Below are positions 1 through 5,731 of a stretch of 5,731 bases of DNA, piece by piece. Below the pieces are notes generated by a model, which saw only the letters and a program-made list of their open reading frames with translations, was not told the DNA's origin and did no database searches. Location: contig JAAZPS010000382.1 in the NCBI GenBank assembly GCA_012797095.1, forward strand, positions 1 through 5,731, written 5' to 3'. Position numbers and translations under genes: made by a program. The DNA comes from Bacillota bacterium (GTDB lineage Bacteria > Bacillota > Dethiobacteria > DTU022). Every line of letters begins with the position of its first letter. Position 1 is the first letter of the stretch.

Positions 1-1998
1 CCCTTCCAGGGCGATGATCTCCCCTTTTTGCTGCAGGTTGTGCACAAAGACAGTTCTCCCCACAGCCACCTCGTCAGCGGAGAGAGCAGGTGCATCTACC
101 GGATCGGGAACTCTTTCGATTTCCCGGCGGAGCTGCTGCAGCTCCCGGCGGGCCGTTTCGACGGCGGGCGCATCATCGATCGCGCCGCCCTCCGCCTTCA
201 GGCGGCGCAGTTCACGGATAAGATGTTCGGCCGTCGCTCCGGCACGCCGGAGCAGGATGCGAGCCTCGCTGCGGGCTTCCTGAAGGATCTTCTCCCGCTT
301 TTCCCGCAGCCTTTCACGATCTCCCTCCAGCTCGGAGCGCAGCGCCGCTGCTTTCTCCCGCTCCCGGGAAGCGGCACTGCTTTCGCGGTCCAGCCGCTGC
401 TGCTGACCGACGAGGCTGCTGATCACCGTCTCCACCTCTTCGTGGCCCCGGGTGAGATAACTCCGGGCCCCGGCAAGCACCGCCGGGGGCAGGCCCAGTT
501 TTTCGGCGACAGCCAGGGCGTTGCTGCTTCCGGGGATCCCCTGAAGCAGGCGGTAGGTCGGTGCCAGTGTCTCCCGATCAAATTCCATCGCCGCGTTCTG
601 CATCCCCGGCTGCACCTGGGCGAAGAGCTTCAGCTCGTTGATATGGGTCGTCGACACCGTGAGACCACCCCGCCGCGCCAGTGTGGAGAGTATGGCCATG
701 GCCAGGGCGGCTCCCTCGGAGGGATCGGTCCCCGCCCCCAGTTCATCCAGAAGCGCCAGCGAAGCGGGGCCGTGACGCTCCAGGATGGCAATAATATTCT
801 TGAAATGACCCGAGAATGTGCTCAAAGATTGCTCGATGCTCTGCTCGTCACCGATATCGGCGCGGATGGAATCAAAGACGGAGACCAGGCTGTTGCGCGA
901 TGCCGGCAGATGGAGCCCGCTCTGCGCCATCACCGCAAGCAGGCCGATCGTTTTCAGCGTGACCGTCTTGCCGCCGGTATTGGGACCGGTGATCACCATC
1001 ACCCGGCAACCTTCATCCATGGTCACGGTCAGCGGCACCGCGGCCTCCCCCAGCAGGGGGTGCCGTGCCTCCTCCAGATAGAGCTGCGGTCTGCCTTCGA
1101 GCAGCAGCTGCGGCGGGGCGCCGTTCTGCTCGAGGCTAAGCAGACCGCGAGCGGCAATCAGATCCAGCCGTCCGTACAGGGAGCAGTCATGGAGCAGCGG
1201 CTCCGCCGCGGCGGCCGCTGCGCCGCTGAGCTCTCTCAGGATCCGCTCGCTCTCCCGGACAGCCTCGTTGCGCACCCCGGTCAGCTCATTCTGCAGCTGC
1301 ACCACCGGCAGCGGCTCGATGAAGAGAGTTGCCCCGCTGGCGGACTGATCGTGCACCACCCCGCCGATATGCTGGCGGTATTCCTGTTTTACCGGCAGGA
1401 CAAAGCGGCCGCCGCGGATCGTGATCAGCGCCTCCTGCAGGTGGCGCCGCTTTGCCGGATCGCGCAGGTATGAATCGAGTTTTTCCCGGATCCTCTCCTG
1501 CAGGGCCCGCTCGCGGCGCCGCAGCGAGGCCAGCGCCGGGGAAGCGCCGTCCAGAAGCTGTCCGTCGGGATCGATACAGCGAAGAAGCTCGCGGTAGAGT
1601 CCGCTGCAGCCGTCAAAGCGGGCGGCCAGGCCGCCCAGCAGGGGATAGAGGTCGGTTCGTGCACCGCTTTCGAAGAATCGCCGCCACTGCCGGACCCCTT
1701 TCAGAAGCCGGGCCATTGCCGCCAGCTCGCTGCCCTGAAGGGCGCCCCCCTTCACGGCCCGGTTGACCAGGGGCGAGATATCCTCCGCCGGAGAGATCGA
1801 GAAAGCACTCCGGGCACAGAGCAGCCTCCCTTCGCCGGTTTCACCGAGCCGCCTCTCCACCACCGCCGTGTCCGCGGAGGGAAGCAGGGTTTCAGCAGCC
1901 CGCCGGCCCATCGGGGTGACCGTGAATGAAGCCAGCCGCTGCCTGATCTCGTTGAATTCCAGCGCCTCGATCTCGCGGGGGGTGATCACCTTGTTCAT
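1..1998 (-). CDS. mutS2: MutS2 family ATPase (endonuclease MutS2), 3' end cut by window edge
   Basis: MutS2 is a MutS-related ATPase that lacks the mismatch-recognition domains. It has been linked to suppression of recombination by branched-DNA binding and nuclease action, and in B. subtilis to rescue of collided ribosomes. The minus frame is open from ATG 1996-1998 to the left edge, giving 666 residues of an expected 780 or so. Residues 1-26 are the typical N-terminus. Residues about 187-246 hold the core signature (ITIRGGRFVLPVKQEY, then VVHDQSASGATLFIEP). Walker A GPNTGGKT is at 338-345, Walker B LALLDE at 414-419, the MutS signature GAGTDP at 421-426 and the switch TTH at 450-452. Charged helices, probably coiled coil, span about 527-620, and a KOW-like strand segment begins near 646. 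The C-terminal Smr nuclease domain, if present, lies beyond the edge, so nuclease capacity cannot be judged. The ATPase motifs look intact. Confidence 0.96.
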   Translation of the reverse strand, partial: MNKVITPREIEALEFNEIRQRLASFTVTPMGRRAAETLLPSADTAVVERRLGETGEGRLLCARSAFSISPAEDISPLVNRAVKGGALQGSELAAMARLLKGVRQWRRFFESGARTDLYPLLGGLAARFDGCSGLYRELLRCIDPDGQLLDGASPALASLRRRERALQERIREKLDSYLRDPAKRRHLQEALITIRGGRFVLPVKQEYRQHIGGVVHDQSASGATLFIEPLPVVQLQNELTGVRNEAVRESERILRELSGAAAAAAEPLLHDCSLYGRLDLIAARGLLSLEQNGAPPQLLLEGRPQLYLEEARHPLLGEAAVPLTVTMDEGCRVMVITGPNTGGKTVTLKTIGLLAVMAQSGLHLPASRNSLVSVFDSIRADIGDEQSIEQSLSTFSGHFKNIIAILERHGPASLALLDELGAGTDPSEGAALAMAILSTLARRGGLTVSTTHINELKLFAQVQPGMQNAAMEFDRETLAPTYRLLQGIPGSSNALAVAEKLGLPPAVLAGARSYLTRGHEEVETVISSLVGQQQRLDRESSAASREREKAAALRSELEGDRERLREKREKILQEARSEARILLRRAGATAEHLIRELRRLKAEGGAIDDAPAVETARRELQQLRREIERVPDPVDAPALSADEVAVGRTVFVHNLQQKGEIIALEG

Positions 1999-2591
1999 CG
2001 CTGCAGTTTTCTCCTCGATACGTATTGATTATCCTTCAGATAGAAACGGAGCAGCCTGTCAACGGCAGTGCTGATCCCGATGCGGGGGGCGCTGACCACC
2101 GCCACCGGATCGATCTTGCGGCCGGCGGAGATCCAGAGGGGATAACGGCGCAGATCGTGTTCGTTGAAGGTGCCGTCGATCGCCAGCGCCTGGCAGAGTT
2201 TCCCCGGTCCGTTGGTCAGTTCGCTCTCCCGCCGGGCCTTGATCCGCCGCTCTTGCATCAAGGCCAACCCTGCCACCGGCTCCAGGGCCCGGATCAGCAC
2301 CGCCTCGCCGACTCCCGCCGGGGCGGTGACCACGTTGAAACAGAAATGGCTGCCGTAGATAAAATAGATATAGGCCCGCCCCGGCGGCCCGAACATGGGC
2401 GCATTGCGCCCGGTCCGCCCGCGGGAAGCATGGCAGGCGGGATCGTTGCGGCTCAGATATGCTTCGGTCTCGACAATGATCCCCGCGGCCAACCCGCCGC
2501 TGCTTTCACAGCAGAGCAGGGTTCCCAGCAGCGCCCGCGCAACGCTGACGGTGTCACTCCGGTAGAATGAGGGCTCGAGCGGCGGCATCAT
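1995..2591 (-). CDS. DNA-3-methyladenine glycosylase, AAG/MPG family
   Basis: This 198-residue enzyme belongs to the alkyladenine DNA glycosylase (AAG/MPG) family, which flips out alkylated or deaminated purines and cuts the N-glycosidic bond, leaving an abasic site. Length fits bacterial members (about 190-210). Visible motifs are YRSDTVSVARALLG (10-23), ETEAY (41-45), DPACHASRGRTGRN (50-63), MFGPPGRAYIYFIYG (66-80), CFNVVT (84-89), RALEP (101-105), LTNGPGKLCQAL (125-136) and PRIGI (169-173). By comparison with human AAG, Glu43 is the likely catalytic base, with Tyr45, His54, Tyr76, Asn86 and Arg101 in the pocket, so the active site looks intact. The start ATG at 2591 overlaps the polX TGA as ATGA and is followed at once by a second ATG (2586-2588). 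The upstream site is weak (AAGG about 11 bases away), so translation probably depends on coupling to polX. The stop overlaps the mutS2 start. Confidence 0.96.
   Translation of the reverse strand: MMPPLEPSFYRSDTVSVARALLGTLLCCESSGGLAAGIIVETEAYLSRNDPACHASRGRTGRNAPMFGPPGRAYIYFIYGSHFCFNVVTAPAGVGEAVLIRALEPVAGLALMQERRIKARRESELTNGPGKLCQALAIDGTFNEHDLRRYPLWISAGRKIDPVAVVSAPRIGISTAVDRLLRFYLKDNQYVSRRKLQR
2011..2016 (-). promoter_or_regulatory. Ribosome binding site for mutS2
   Basis: The minus strand reads GAGGAG, twelve bases upstream of the ATG at 1996-1998 and inside the last codons of the glycosylase gene. The spacing is slightly long, but no better site is visible. Together with the ATGA overlap this supports both independent and coupled initiation of mutS2. 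Confidence 0.6.
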
Positions 2592-4315
2592 CTTACCCGC
2601 CGCCTTTTCTCTGACAGCGCTTCCTGCAGCTGCGCCAGGGGAAGGGTGTTCAACAGATCCCCCGGCTCCAGCCAGCCCCGGCGGGCCGCGGTTACTCCGT
2701 AGATCATATCGGCCATCGTCGCCGTGGAATGGGCATCGGTGTTCACCGCCAGCCGCACTCCCTTGCGGCGGGCCGGGCCCAGATATCTTTCGGAAAGATC
2801 GAGCCGCTGCGGCGAAGCATTGATCTCGAGGGCGGTGCCGGTCTCGGCGGCCTTCTCCAGCAGCCGCTCCATCTCGACCCGGTAGGGCCCGCGGCTGCCG
2901 AGGAGCCGTCCGGTGGGATGACCGATCAGATGCACCGCCGGGTGCTCCATCGCCCGGCAGATCCGGGCGGTCATCTCGGAGCGGCTCTGCCGGAAATTGC
3001 TGTGTACCGAAGCGATCACCAGATCCAGCTGCTCGAGAATCTCATCGGGCAGATCCAGGGAACCGTCGCTATGGATATCCACCTCCGACCCGGCGAGGAT
3101 GCGGCAGCCCTTCTCCCGGTTGAGCTCCCTGATCAGCTCCACCTGGCGGAGCAGCCGCTCCGGTGAAAGGCCCCCGGCAATTTTCAGCGAGGGGGAATGA
3201 TCGGTGATGGCGATGTACCGGTAACCCTTCGCTTCAGCAGCAGCGCGCATCTCCTCGATGGCAGCGCTGCCGTCGCTCCACTCGCTGTGGAGATGCAGAT
3301 CGCCGCGAATATGGGGCAGCTCGACCAGGCGGGGCAATTCCCCGGCGGCCGCTGCGGCGATCTCGCCGCGCCCCTCCCGTAGCTCCGGGGGGATAAACTG
3401 CAGCCCCAGGCTGCTGTAGAGATCGGCCTCGGTGCGCAGGTAGATCCGGGTCCCCTCCTTGAACAGGGCCCCATTTTCCAGGATAAAGCCGCGCCGGGCG
3501 GCGCGCTCCTGCAGCTGCGCCCAGTGTTCCGGCGAACCGGTCAACCGGACCAGCTGCACGGGGTATTCCACGGCGTTAAAGAACGCCAGCCTGACCGGGA
3601 CCCCCACCACCGTCTCCAGGTGGTAGTCATCGCCCGCCTGCTTGATGCTGCTGATCCCGGGCAGCTCCAGAAGGGGCTTCACCAGGGCCTCCGGAGGCTG
3701 CTCCCGGAGCACCGCCGCGATGATCACCCGGGCGGCGGTCTCGGTACCCCGACGCACCGCTCCTGCCGGCAGGCTCCGGAGAACAGCCGGCATCTGTTCA
3801 AGATAGTCCTGCAGCTGCCCGGCCAGGGGCAGCACGATACCGCGGTGGAATCCCTCTGCTTCGCTGTCCCCACGCTGAAAGAAGTCCAGCACATTCTGCT
3901 GCAGGGAAGGGCCCATGCCCGGCAGCCCCGCCAGCAGACCCTGCTGCGCCGCCCGCTCCAACTGCTCCAGATTTTCCAGCTGCAGCTGCTGCACCAGCTT
4001 TCCGGCGGTCTTGCGGCCGACGCCGGGAATGGAAAACAGGGTGAGCAGCTCCGGGGAGATCTCCTCCTCCAGCCGGGCCAGAAAGGTGCTCTTGCCGCTT
4101 CCGGCCAGCTCCCTGATCTTGGCCGAGAGCGCCGACCCGATCCCGGGCAGCTCCTCCAGCCGATCCCCGGCAATAATATCAGCCAGGGGTTCCGGCAACC
4201 GGATAATCTGCCGGGCCGCCTGGCTGTAAGCCCTCACCTTGAAACTATTCTCTCCTTTTAACGCGAGCAGTCCGGCCATCCGCTCCAGGGCGGCCGCAAC
4301 TTCCCAGTTGTCCAA
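2588..4315 (-). CDS. polX: DNA polymerase X family protein with PHP domain; polymerase active site apparently lost
   Basis: Bacterial PolX proteins join a Pol beta-like core to a C-terminal PHP phosphoesterase and act in DNA repair. This one has 575 residues, close to the B. subtilis length of about 570. Residues 1-80 form the 8-kDa-like domain: KGENSFKVRAYSQAA lies at 20-34, the first hairpin LPGIG at 56-60, and Lys66 aligns with the Pol beta dRP-lyase lysine. Further hairpins are IPGVG (96-100) and LPGMG (131-135). The palm keeps RRG (188-190) and TGSPEH (259-264), but the DxD position reads Arg196-Val197-Ile198 and the third aspartate position is Arg242, so all three catalytic aspartates are missing. 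The PHP domain (about 335-560) looks complete: His341, His343, Asp348, His373, Glu411, His438, His466, Asp527 and His529. The TTG start gives the expected family N-terminus. The stop overlaps the next gene by four bases. The likely activity is nuclease or AP endonuclease rather than nucleotide addition (inference). Confidence 0.95.
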   Translation of the reverse strand: MDNWEVAAALERMAGLLALKGENSFKVRAYSQAARQIIRLPEPLADIIAGDRLEELPGIGSALSAKIRELAGSGKSTFLARLEEEISPELLTLFSIPGVGRKTAGKLVQQLQLENLEQLERAAQQGLLAGLPGMGPSLQQNVLDFFQRGDSEAEGFHRGIVLPLAGQLQDYLEQMPAVLRSLPAGAVRRGTETAARVIIAAVLREQPPEALVKPLLELPGISSIKQAGDDYHLETVVGVPVRLAFFNAVEYPVQLVRLTGSPEHWAQLQERAARRGFILENGALFKEGTRIYLRTEADLYSSLGLQFIPPELREGRGEIAAAAAGELPRLVELPHIRGDLHLHSEWSDGSAAIEEMRAAAEAKGYRYIAITDHSPSLKIAGGLSPERLLRQVELIRELNREKGCRILAGSEVDIHSDGSLDLPDEILEQLDLVIASVHSNFRQSRSEMTARICRAMEHPAVHLIGHPTGRLLGSRGPYRVEMERLLEKAAETGTALEINASPQRLDLSERYLGPARRKGVRLAVNTDAHSTATMADMIYGVTAARRGWLEPGDLLNTLPLAQLQEALSEKRRRVR

Positions 4316-4326
4316 TCCTTTCGACG

Positions 4327-4332
4327 TCCTCT
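4327..4332 (-). promoter_or_regulatory. Ribosome binding site for polX (TTG start)
   Basis: The minus strand reads AGAGGA, eleven bases upstream of the TTG at 4313-4315, in the 18-base gap after the cvpA stop. A second purine run, AAAGGA, directly abuts the TTG and is too close to act as the binding site. The modest site and the TTG codon suggest low translation of polX. Confidence 0.55.
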
Positions 4333-4333
4333 C

Positions 4334-4915
4334 TCAGGCCCCGCCTCCGGCCGAGCCGCGCAGGAAATGATCGATCAGCTTCACCTTGAACCCGCTGAAG
4401 AGCGGCGGCAGGTAGAGGTTCAGGTAACCGGCAATGCGCGAGCCGCTCACCGCCTCATCCACAGCAGCGATGGGCAGAACAGCCGCCACATTTACGAGCA
4501 CCAACCCGAGCAGCGCCGCGGTCAGCAGTCCGAGCAGCACCCCGCCAAGCCGGTTGAAGATGCCGATCACCGGGAGCTTGTTCACCGCAGTGAGCGCCCG
4601 CAGCAGCAGCCGGAACAGGATCATCAGCACGATCAGCAGCACCAGAAAGGCCAGCGCTGCTCCGGCCAGGGGCATGATCTTTTCGGCCGGCAGCGAAACC
4701 CCGAAATTCTGCAGGGCCTCTTCATAGGTGATGAAATATTCGGGGCGCAGCAGACAGGTGGCATAACCGCTCAGGTACGGGCTCCCCAGGAAAGCCAGGG
4801 CAAGAACAATAAAAAAGCCGAACAGACTGAAAAGCTGTTTCAGGGCTCCCTGGATAAAGCCGCTGATGCCGTAAACAGCACCGAGGGCCAGGAGCAAAAG
4901 ATCAAACCAGTTCAT
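4334..4915 (-). CDS. CvpA family integral membrane protein
   Basis: This 193-residue inner-membrane protein belongs to the CvpA family, named for an E. coli gene needed for colicin V production; its molecular role in Bacillota is not established. Four hydrophobic segments are visible at about 3-19, 27-45, 82-105 and 122-147. The family signature of a short loop and glycine-rich helix, PVIGIFNRLGGVLLGLL, lies at 115-131. Residues 46-80 form a polar loop, and the tail after about 170 is polar and glycine-rich at the end. The ATG start at 4915 lies inside the end of zapA; a GGAGG at 4926-4930 sits ten bases upstream of it. Its place between zapA and polX matches B. subtilis yshB. The family assignment is secure, but I give no gene symbol because equivalence to E. 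coli cvpA is not shown. Confidence 0.92.
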   Translation of the reverse strand: MNWFDLLLLALGAVYGISGFIQGALKQLFSLFGFFIVLALAFLGSPYLSGYATCLLRPEYFITYEEALQNFGVSLPAEKIMPLAGAALAFLVLLIVLMILFRLLLRALTAVNKLPVIGIFNRLGGVLLGLLTAALLGLVLVNVAAVLPIAAVDEAVSGSRIAGYLNLYLPPLFSGFKVKLIDHFLRGSAGGGA

Positions 4916-5180
4916 CCTCTTCGTCCCTCCCCTTCTGATCCTCCAGTTCGCAGCGGGGATAGCCCTGCTTCAGCCGGAGCAGTTCATCCGCCAGATTGAT
5001 TGCCGCCAGAACGGCAACCCGGTAATTGCTCAACATGCGGTTTTTTTCAGCCAGGGAGCGCATCACCCCGTCAGCATAACGGGCCGCCTGCGCCATCGAT
5101 TCGGGCAGACCGCTTCCCCTGATGGTATATTCTTCTCCCAATAGCCTAACCGTTACCCGGTTGATCGGTTTCTCTTCCAC
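4902..5180 (-). CDS. zapA: Cell division protein ZapA
   Basis: ZapA is a small cytoplasmic protein that binds FtsZ and promotes bundling of its filaments and Z-ring assembly at mid-cell. With the GTG start the protein has 92 residues, close to the B. subtilis length of about 85. Residues 8-22 (NRVTVRLLGEEYTIR) match the family's N-terminal strand pair. Residues about 26-50 form the helix with ARYADGVM and the LAEKN segment. Residues 51-70 carry the conserved LSNYRVAVLAAINLADELL-type signature leading into a short helix, followed by an acidic tail. I chose GTG at 5180 because an excellent ribosome binding site sits eight bases upstream and because the extra N-terminal residues from the ATG at 5216 have no family counterpart. 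The 3' end overlaps cvpA by 14 bases, which suggests coupled translation. Confidence 0.93.
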   Translation of the reverse strand: MEEKPINRVTVRLLGEEYTIRGSGLPESMAQAARYADGVMRSLAEKNRMLSNYRVAVLAAINLADELLRLKQGYPRCELEDQKGRDEEDELV

Positions 5181-5250
5181 GAAAAACACCTCCTGCCGGC
5201 GGTCGGATGATGCCATCTATTTCGTTAAAGAGAGAACAATATCCTGCAAC
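5181..5250 (-). other. pheT-zapA spacer, no clear promoter or terminator
   Basis: This short, relatively AT-rich gap lies between the pheT stop and the preferred zapA start. It holds the strong zapA ribosome binding site and an upstream ATG (5214-5216) that gives a 12-residue longer reading of zapA. A six-base inverted repeat (TTAACG at 5251-5256, CGTTAA at 5223-5228) has a 22-base loop and no GC-rich stem or T-run, so I do not call it a terminator. I see no pair of -35 and -10 boxes with proper spacing. zapA may therefore be read through from pheT, or have a promoter I cannot recognise. Confidence 0.5.
5187..5194 (-). promoter_or_regulatory. Strong ribosome binding site deciding the zapA start
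   Basis: The minus strand reads AGGAGGTG here, a near-perfect Shine-Dalgarno sequence. Eight bases separate its AGGAGG core from a GTG at 5178-5180. The ATG at 5214-5216 has no comparable site upstream: the bases before it are a TCTCTCTTTAACG-type stretch. This places the likely zapA start at the GTG. Confidence 0.8.
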
Positions 5251-5731
5251 TTAACGGCGCAGCTCGGCACCCAATTTGGCCAGCGCCGCTTCGATCTGCG
5301 AGTGCGCCGCATTGATCTCCTGCTCGGTGAGCGTCCGGTCGGGAAGGCGGTAGGTAATGGTGAAAGCAAGGTTGCGCTTTCCTTCAGGGATCTGCGCCCC
5401 CTCGTAAAGATCAAAGAGGACAACCTGTTCGACCAGCCCCCCGCCCGCCTCGTAGATCGAGCCCTCCGCCCGGGCTGCAGAGAGTGAGCGCGGGGCGACC
5501 ACGGCGATATCGCGCAGGCCGGCGGGAAAACGGGGCAGCGGTTTCACCCGCGGGATCATCCGGGCCCGCTCCAGGAGCAGCTCCAGATCCAGCTCGGCGA
5601 TGACGGCCGGCTGTGGATAGTCCCACCCTTTTGCCACCTGCTGCCGCAGCTCGCCCAGAAAACCGGCCTCTTCCCCGGCGATGACGATCGCCGCAGCGCG
5701 GGCGGGATGAAGGTACGGCCGCTCCGCCGGA
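5251..5731 (-). CDS. pheT: Phenylalanine--tRNA ligase beta subunit, C-terminal part (cut by window edge)
   Basis: This is the last 159 residues of the beta subunit of phenylalanyl-tRNA synthetase, which with PheS (not in the window) charges tRNA-Phe in the cytoplasm. The frame stays open to the right edge and ends in TAA at 5251-5253. Visible residues 1-52 match the end of the catalytic-like core: YLHPAR near 6-11 recalls the usual FHPGR, and GFLGEL lies at 23-28. Residues about 65-159 form the ferredoxin-fold anticodon-binding (FDX-ACB) domain, with PRFPAGLRDIAV at 66-77, FDLYEG at 106-111, the NLAFTITYR strand at 120-128 and DRTLTEQEIN at 131-140. The C-terminal LR ending is typical. One oddity is that the common GELHP motif reads GELRQ here. 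The position upstream of zapA matches Bacillota gene order. Identification is very secure; only the C-terminal fifth or so of the protein is visible. Confidence 0.97.
   Translation of the reverse strand, partial: PAERPYLHPARAAAIVIAGEEAGFLGELRQQVAKGWDYPQPAVIAELDLELLLERARMIPRVKPLPRFPAGLRDIAVVAPRSLSAARAEGSIYEAGGGLVEQVVLFDLYEGAQIPEGKRNLAFTITYRLPDRTLTEQEINAAHSQIEAALAKLGAELRR

Noticed and set aside
28..1473. A 481-codon open frame on the plus strand opposite mutS2
   Set aside because: It is codon-aligned and antisense to mutS2, whose minus-strand translation shows every expected MutS2 motif. The antisense product is low-complexity, rich in Arg, Gln, His and Gly, and has no recognisable domain. GC-rich codon use commonly leaves the opposite frame open.
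2018..2025. Palindrome ATACGTAT just upstream of the mutS2 ribosome binding site
   Set aside because: Eight bases inside coding sequence is easily expected by chance, and there is no second copy or known operator match.
2028..2062. Possible internal promoter for mutS2: TTGACA (2057-2062) and GATAAT (2028-2033) on the minus strand
   Set aside because: The boxes look good singly but are 23 bases apart, well beyond the usual 16-18. TTGACA is also explained by the conserved AVDR codons of the glycosylase.
3585..3770. A compensated frameshift as the cause of the missing PolX aspartates
   Set aside because: Residues on both sides and between the sites stay in register with the family (RRGTET, then TGSPEH), and neighbouring frames do not restore a GDxD-like motif in this stretch.
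2025..4999. Long plus-strand open frames opposite the glycosylase gene (2025-2570), polX (3524-4261) and cvpA (4367-4999)
   Set aside because: They lie antisense to genes with clear family motifs, have compositionally biased products (Gln, His, Arg and Pro rich), and show no domain or convincing start context.
5223..5256. Inverted repeat TTAACG/CGTTAA after pheT as a terminator
   Set aside because: The arms are only six bases, AT-rich, with a 22-base loop and no following T-run, so a stable hairpin is unlikely.

Overview
The window holds one tightly packed run of six genes, all on the minus strand, so it reads from the right edge to the left. In order of transcription they are: the 3' end of pheT (cut by the right edge), zapA, a cvpA-family membrane gene, polX, a 3-methyladenine DNA glycosylase gene of the AAG/MPG family, and mutS2 (cut by the left edge before its Smr domain). 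The DNA is GC-rich. The series pheT–zapA–cvpA–polX–mutS2 is a classic gene order of Bacillota; in Bacillus subtilis it is pheT, zapA, yshB, polX, mutSB. I therefore infer a GC-rich member of the Bacillota, Clostridia-like or a related deep lineage. The genus cannot be told from this sequence.

Layout: pheT ends at 5251. A spacer of 70 bases (34 if an upstream ATG is used) leads to zapA (4902-5180). zapA overlaps cvpA (4334-4915) by 14 bases. Eighteen bases separate cvpA from polX (2588-4315, TTG start). polX overlaps the glycosylase gene (1995-2591) by four bases (ATGA), and that gene overlaps mutS2 (1-1998) by four bases (ATGA). I see no terminator or convincing promoter inside the run, so everything from zapA to mutS2 looks like one transcript with coupled translation. 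No RNA gene, mobile element, repeat array or CRISPR is visible, and no gene-free stretch reaches 300 bases.

Two features stand out. First, the polX product keeps its helix-hairpin-helix region and a complete set of PHP-domain metal ligands, but all three aspartates expected in the polymerase active site are replaced (Arg196, Ile198, Arg242) with the reading frame intact. It is probably not a polymerase but a DNA-repair nuclease built on a PolX scaffold. Second, a complete glycosylase gene with intact catalytic residues sits between polX and mutS2, joined to both by four-base overlaps. A glycosylase makes abasic sites, and B. subtilis PolX has been reported to have intrinsic AP endonuclease activity. 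The arrangement therefore suggests a co-translated pair in which the glycosylase creates the site and the PolX-derived protein processes it. This model is inference, not something the sequence proves.
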